From NCBI GenBank assembly GCA_964477295.1, contig CAYZEZ010000143.1, forward strand, positions 1 to 11,894: 11,894 nucleotides of DNA. Direction: 5' to 3'. The notes beneath the pieces are model-generated. The model had not been told where the DNA came from. It saw only the letters and a list, made by a program, of their open reading frames with translations, and made no database searches. Numbering within the stretch: position 1 is the first letter of the stretch; every line of letters starts with the position of its first letter. Source of the DNA: CAYZEZ01 sp964477295. GTDB lineage: Bacteria; Bacteroidota; Bacteroidia; Bacteroidales; SM23-62. The position numbers were made by a program, and so were the translations under genes. Of the stretch, positions 9,501-11,894 are shown piece by piece.

Positions 9501-9611
9501 ATGTGGGCAAAAGAGGACGGAATCGATCCGGAAGCAGCCCTTGATGGATTCAGGACTGTAGATACTCCTCCAACAAGGGTTCTTAGTGTCGGTGTACAAT
9601 TCGGTTTTTAA
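6525..9611 (+). CDS. SusC/RagA-family TonB-dependent outer-membrane transporter (pair 2)
   Basis: This 1028-residue protein is the TonB-dependent barrel of the second uptake pair. It has a signal peptide, MKKIAMLFALVVAFSLQGLL, cleaved after LAQ. A carboxypeptidase-like regulatory domain follows at about 23-100 (ITGNITSEEDGLGLPGAAII), then IEEVMVVAY near 102-110, where most relatives have LDEVVVTAYG. The plug domain covers about 120-240 (LYVIDGIPME; NGVVIITTKKG near 231). A long beta-barrel ends in GVQFGF with terminal Phe. No STN domain is present. Outside the conserved domains it differs strongly from the SusC at 1252-4524, so the two are not a recent duplication. Its susD partner starts 115 bases downstream, a wider gap than in the first pair, and that gap holds palindrome copy 3. 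ATG 6525 is the clear start. The ligand is unknown. Confidence 0.95.
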   Translation: MKKIAMLFALVVAFSLQGLLAQRVITGNITSEEDGLGLPGAAIIVKGTTIGSITDLDGNYTVTVPDEAEILSFSFVGLLTQEIPIGDQEVINVVLAPDVVGIEEVMVVAYRTVKKADYTGSARVVDGEKLVVPGAESVEKSLSGKVSGVRVTSSTGDPGSSGDIQIRGIGSINGSTSPLYVIDGIPMETGNMGHYEKSSNILSTLNPEDIESMTVLKDAAAASLYGSRAANGVVIITTKKGKEGKTKFDFKANVGVASMASNSYEMMSGPAYYEYEMLAIENYILDQNDLLPGQPNFGNQGLLNSLQTTIANSKESLRTSWDPVYNTNWRDFVYRNGKQQDYQLSASGGSENTQFFISGNYSDIEGIVNASDFKRYSGRMNINHKANKWLNLGINQSLSNTKQFGYRDHSNQAEGIGISSPLGILMGSNPTAPEYDENGNTYDQATFLENGHPKDLLDGTLQFIDTRTYRSLTNGYLQVSFTPNFNFKSTVGLDFVQAQNLEYWSPESIDGEAINGLGYRDVYTNIDITSSNIMSFNKVVGPHNLSILGGFEASKKSFKFLVATAQQYSNEKLYELANGQPDNASSSVAGVSLLSYLANLNYDLMGRYIVTASIRTDGSSQLGVDNRWASFWSGSLAWRFSNEEFMNGLGWLSDGKLRFSYGTNGNLPPGYYMHMALYNLSGGYGENSAIYVDNPGNKELGWEKSNNMNVGIDLTLFERFSMIIEYYSKNTEGLLLDVPISYLTGFASTWQNTGKLLNDGIDLEFHSVNLPASSTLKWRTDFTLSTQHSIVSELPNDEDIVAGDFSLYKYSSGKDLYSFYLPTWVGVDPESGLGYFLIDPEAPDTPENRTRNHAEAERSIVAKAYPDLIGGLSNTFGYKGLQLDILFTYSFGGNMFDYPGYFSHHDGGRIGILNLAKDVEDNYWKEPGDEVDNPRPLYQDENRSDLWSTRHLLSTDHVRLKDLTLSYNFPGTVAERIYMDNIRLYLRGTNLWMWAKEDGIDPEAALDGFRTVDTPPTRVLSVGVQFGF

Positions 9612-9644
9612 TCAATGGATATGTCAAAATTGAATCACAATAAA

Positions 9645-9700
9645 GTCATGCTGAACTCGTTTCAGCATCTAAACAGATTCCGAATCAAGTTCGGAATGAC
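9645..9700. repeat. REP/BIME-like paired palindrome, copy 3, inside the susC-susD gap
   Basis: This is the most compact copy. The first stem is ATGCTGAA (9648-9655) with TTCAGCAT (9661-9668), loop CTCGT. The second is ATTCCGAA (9677-9684) with TTCGGAAT (9690-9697), loop TCAAG. The outer ends are GTCAT (9645) and ATGAC (ending 9700). The two hairpins are separated by only eight bases. It lies between two genes expected to be co-transcribed, so it would fold in the operon mRNA and could protect the upstream message or lower downstream expression (inference). Confidence 0.85.
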
Positions 9701-9726
9701 CAGATAAAATAAAATTGTATAAACTC

Positions 9727-11226
9727 ATGAAAATGAAAAAAATATATAGAATCTTAGCTGTAGTGTTCACCCTGGCCATCTTTACCTCATGTGAAGATTT
9801 CCTGGTGGAGAATCCTTCTTTTGCGCTTCCTTCAAGTGAGTCTGTAAAAACGGTGACCGATCTCCAGAATGCCGTGAATGGTGTGTATGCCAGGATCAGT
9901 TATTCAGGATCACTGTCATTTTATGCGGGTGATTTTATTGCCCTGGGAGATTTACGAGCCGATGATATGTCATTTAATGAACAGCTGAATACGAATGCAA
10001 TATCTCCCGTTGCCAGGTATCAATATAATAAGAACTCAACATTTGCCGAGAATTTCTGGAGTGCACCTTATATTACCCTGGGCAGGATCAATGATATCCT
10101 GAGTGTGACCGATAACCTGACCGTTGAGACCGGGGAAGAAAATACTTTTACTGACCTGGTGGGACAGCTTTACGGGATGAGGGCACTTTGCCATTTTGAC
10201 CTTGTAAAAACATTTGCCCAACTGCCAACTGCTCTGCATGACGGGATGACCCTGGATACAGAAGATGGAGGGATCCCTATTGCTGACCAGGTGTTCCCGG
10301 TCGATTATAAACCTGTCCGCAATACCATCGGGGAAGTATATGATTTTATACTGGCTGATTTCGACCGGGCCATTGCACGGCTGAATCCCACACCAGGTAT
10401 TGCCTCCAGCTATGGTACTTTAAATATTTGGGCTGCCAGGGCACTGAAAGCCAGGGCGCAGTTATATTATGGTAATTACTCCCAGGCACTAACGCTGGCA
10501 GAAGAGGTGATCAATGGTGCCCTCGCCTCAGGGTACAGGTTAGCGACATTCGAAGGAAATCCAAATGAAATAACAACTATATGGGATAAGGTTCAACAAC
10601 CGGAATTCCTGTTTGAATTGATTGTTAATGAGACCTATAATGCACAAAGAAATTCAATCGGGTATTATTCTGATCCGAATGGTTACGGTGAATTCGTGCT
10701 GACAGAGGATTTTTATAATTACCTCCTATTCGATAATCCTGCAGATTTTAGGAAATTCTTAGCCGTAGAAAAATCCAGTCAACAGGGAACAGGTACAGAT
10801 TACTACCCGGTAAAATATCCCGGGAGGGAAGTTGAAACGGCTTCAGGGGGAAAAGAAGTTAATACTTATGTTAATAATCCCAGGGTGATCAGGATGGCGG
10901 AGGTTTACCTGATTGCTTCCGAAGCGGCCTTCCACGATGGCAACCAGGCAAAGGCAGCCGAACATCTGAATGCACTTCGGGAGAAACGAATTGCAGGGGT
11001 AGTCCCACTCACCACAATTACTCTCGATGATATTTTAAATGAGCGCCGGAAAGAACTGTTCGCCGAGGGTCACCGCAGCTGGGATGTATGGAGGAACAAG
11101 AGATCACTGGTAAACGATGATTTTGGCGGAGCTACTGTGAATTATGATAATTACCGTACGCTTGTGCCTATACCCCAGTGGGAAACCGATATATCTCCGG
11201 CTTTAAAGCAAAACCCGGAATGGTAA
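9727..11226 (+). CDS. RagB/SusD-family nutrient-uptake outer-membrane lipoprotein (pair 2)
   Basis: This is the surface lid of the second SusC. The 499-residue product has a lipoprotein signal ending in FTSC followed by acidic residues (CEDF), which fits the Bacteroidetes rule for export to the outer face. The N-terminal part has the SusD-like_3 pattern (LQNAVNGVYARIS, LRADDMSF) and a TPR-like segment, GQLYGMRALCHFDLVKTFAQ. The C-terminal SusD_RagB domain shows NNPRVIRMAEVYLIASEAA (about 383-401) and ERRKELFAEGHRSWDVWRNK (about 439-458), both strong family signatures. An in-frame TTG at 9715 exists, but ATG 9727 (MKMKK) or ATG 9733 (MKKIY) gives a standard signal peptide. Its type differs from the SusD at 4551-6260. 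The stop codon overlaps the left arm of a long inverted repeat shared with the convergent cysN. Confidence 0.95.
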   Translation: MKMKKIYRILAVVFTLAIFTSCEDFLVENPSFALPSSESVKTVTDLQNAVNGVYARISYSGSLSFYAGDFIALGDLRADDMSFNEQLNTNAISPVARYQYNKNSTFAENFWSAPYITLGRINDILSVTDNLTVETGEENTFTDLVGQLYGMRALCHFDLVKTFAQLPTALHDGMTLDTEDGGIPIADQVFPVDYKPVRNTIGEVYDFILADFDRAIARLNPTPGIASSYGTLNIWAARALKARAQLYYGNYSQALTLAEEVINGALASGYRLATFEGNPNEITTIWDKVQQPEFLFELIVNETYNAQRNSIGYYSDPNGYGEFVLTEDFYNYLLFDNPADFRKFLAVEKSSQQGTGTDYYPVKYPGREVETASGGKEVNTYVNNPRVIRMAEVYLIASEAAFHDGNQAKAAEHLNALREKRIAGVVPLTTITLDDILNERRKELFAEGHRSWDVWRNKRSLVNDDFGGATVNYDNYRTLVPIPQWETDISPALKQNPEW

Positions 11227-11327
11227 AAAGAATTGACTAGATTGACTAAATTAAGGATTTACAGAGGTCTTTGATAGCATATAAATTTAGTCAATTTAGC
11301 TCAATCGTAATTTTAGTCAATTCTTTT
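11226..11327. terminator. Nested inverted repeat between convergent genes, probable bidirectional terminator
   Basis: An outer perfect 14-bp stem pairs AAAAGAATTGACTA (11226-11239) with TAGTCAATTCTTTT (11314-11327). An inner perfect 12-bp stem pairs ATTGACTAAATT (11241-11252) with AATTTAGTCAAT (11284-11295). The right arm has 18 extra bases (11296-11313). The unit ATTGACTA occurs twice on the left and, inverted, twice on the right (11288, 11314), with a variant TAGCTCAAT at 11297. Each strand's hairpin ends in a T-rich tract (TTCTTTT), so termination in both directions is plausible. The arms touch the stop codons of both genes (TAA 11224-11226 on the plus strand and TAA at 11328-11326 on the minus strand). 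GC content is low, so terminator strength is uncertain. Confidence 0.65.
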
Positions 11328-11894
11328 AAACTATCATCCCTGCACCCACCGTATTGTTAGTTGCTTCATCGATCAGGACAAGACTGCCGGTAATGCGGTT
11401 TCTTCTGTATGAATCGTAATGGAGGGGTTTGGTTGATCTTATTTTTAATCTGGCTATCTCATTGAGTGCCAGATGCTTATCATTGAAGTTCTTTTCGAGT
11501 GTATTAATATTGATCTTATAAGGGACATCCTTAATGACACAGCGCGCATCGCTGGTTGTATGCTTCACGATATATTTGCCATTCATTACCATCGGCTTTT
11601 CACTCAACCAGCAAATCATCATCTCAATATCCTGCCCGGTCTCCGGAAGCTTATTCTCCTTTACAATAAGGTCCCCACGGCTGATATCAATATCATCGTC
11701 GAGGGTAATCATAATGGATTGGGGAGCAAAGGCACTGTCGAGTTTTTCCTTCATGGTATCGATCCCGGTTACAGTTGAAGATAATCCCGAGGGAAGGACC
11801 TGTATCCTGTCTCCCACGCTAATTGTACCACTGGCGAGCCGGCCTGCATAACCCCTGTAATCATGAAACTCATCGTTTTGCGGACGAACCACAA
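11326..11894 (-). CDS. cysN: Sulfate adenylyltransferase subunit 1 (GTPase), C-terminal part (truncated by window edge)
   Basis: CysN works with CysD to make adenosine 5'-phosphosulfate from ATP and sulfate, driven by GTP hydrolysis. This is the first step of sulfate assimilation, or of PAPS supply for sulfation. The 188 visible residues read inward from the right edge. The EF-Tu-like domain II starts near VRPQNDEFHDYRGYAGRLAS and includes GDRIQVLPSGLSSTV and DDDIDISRGDLIV. Domain III runs to the end and shows the family signatures KININTLEKN, LALNEIARLKI and the closing TGSLVLIDEATNNTVGAGMI. The GTPase domain with its P-loop lies outside the window. The protein stops right after the usual CysN terminus, so there is no fused CysC (APS kinase) domain here. 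The gene is convergent with the second susD and need not be related to it. CysN is clearly favoured over EF-Tu or SelB by these motifs. Confidence 0.93.
   Translation of the reverse strand, partial: VVRPQNDEFHDYRGYAGRLASGTISVGDRIQVLPSGLSSTVTGIDTMKEKLDSAFAPQSIMITLDDDIDISRGDLIVKENKLPETGQDIEMMICWLSEKPMVMNGKYIVKHTTSDARCVIKDVPYKININTLEKNFNDKHLALNEIARLKIRSTKPLHYDSYRRNRITGSLVLIDEATNNTVGAGMIV

Noticed and set aside
1252..9611. Recent duplication of the susC gene
   Set aside because: Similarity is limited to family-wide conserved segments such as IIVKGTTIG and the plug; the barrels and the paired SusD types differ.
990..9700. CRISPR array as an explanation for the repeated palindromes
   Set aside because: The copies are kilobases apart in separate gene gaps, with no regular spacers and no cas genes.
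9715..9726. TTG-initiated extension of the second SusD
   Set aside because: ATG codons at 9727 and 9733 directly precede a normal lipoprotein signal; TTG adds nothing.
11473..11851. Two plus-strand open frames of about 100 codons
   Set aside because: Both are antisense to cysN, whose minus-strand translation matches the family along its full visible length.

Overview
This window looks like a piece of a Bacteroidota (Bacteroidetes) chromosome. The evidence is two SusC/SusD outer-membrane uptake pairs, lipoprotein signals with an acidic residue right after the lipobox cysteine, AT-rich leaders without clear Shine-Dalgarno sequences, and at least one good Bacteroidetes-type -7 promoter element (TAnnTTTG). 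The genus cannot be told from this sequence. Codon use and composition look uniform across the genes, and no transposase, integrase, tRNA or rRNA gene is visible.

Layout: (1) positions 3-983 (+) hold the 3' part of a fused glutamate formimidoyltransferase/formimidoyltetrahydrofolate cyclodeaminase, the last step of histidine breakdown. (2) 1252-4524 and 4551-6260 (+) form a first SusC-SusD pair; its SusD is of the SusD-like_2 type, and an intrinsic terminator closes the unit. (3) 6525-9611 and 9727-11226 (+) form a second SusC-SusD pair; its SusD is of the classical RagB/SusD type. (4) 11326-11894 (-) is the C-terminal part of CysN, the GTPase subunit of sulfate adenylyltransferase, convergent with the second SusD gene. 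A nested inverted repeat separates the two and its arms overlap both stop codons.

Each SusC/SusD pair should form one outer-membrane machine: SusC is the TonB-dependent barrel and SusD the surface lipoprotein lid. No glycoside hydrolase, lyase, peptidase, sulfatase or regulator lies in the window, so the imported substrates cannot be assigned. Neither SusC has an N-terminal STN signalling domain in front of its carboxypeptidase-like domain, so control through a SusC-linked anti-sigma/ECF sigma cascade is not indicated.

The most distinctive non-coding signal is a family of paired palindromes of 56-68 bp, present at 990-1057, 6326-6391 and 9645-9700. Each has two hairpins in inverted orientation, giving six half-units that share the ends GTCAT and (A)TCT. 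Their stem bases change in a compensatory way. They resemble REP/BIME elements. One copy sits inside the susC-susD gap of the second pair. No clearly new multi-gene system was found; the repeat family and its placement are the items most worth a second look.
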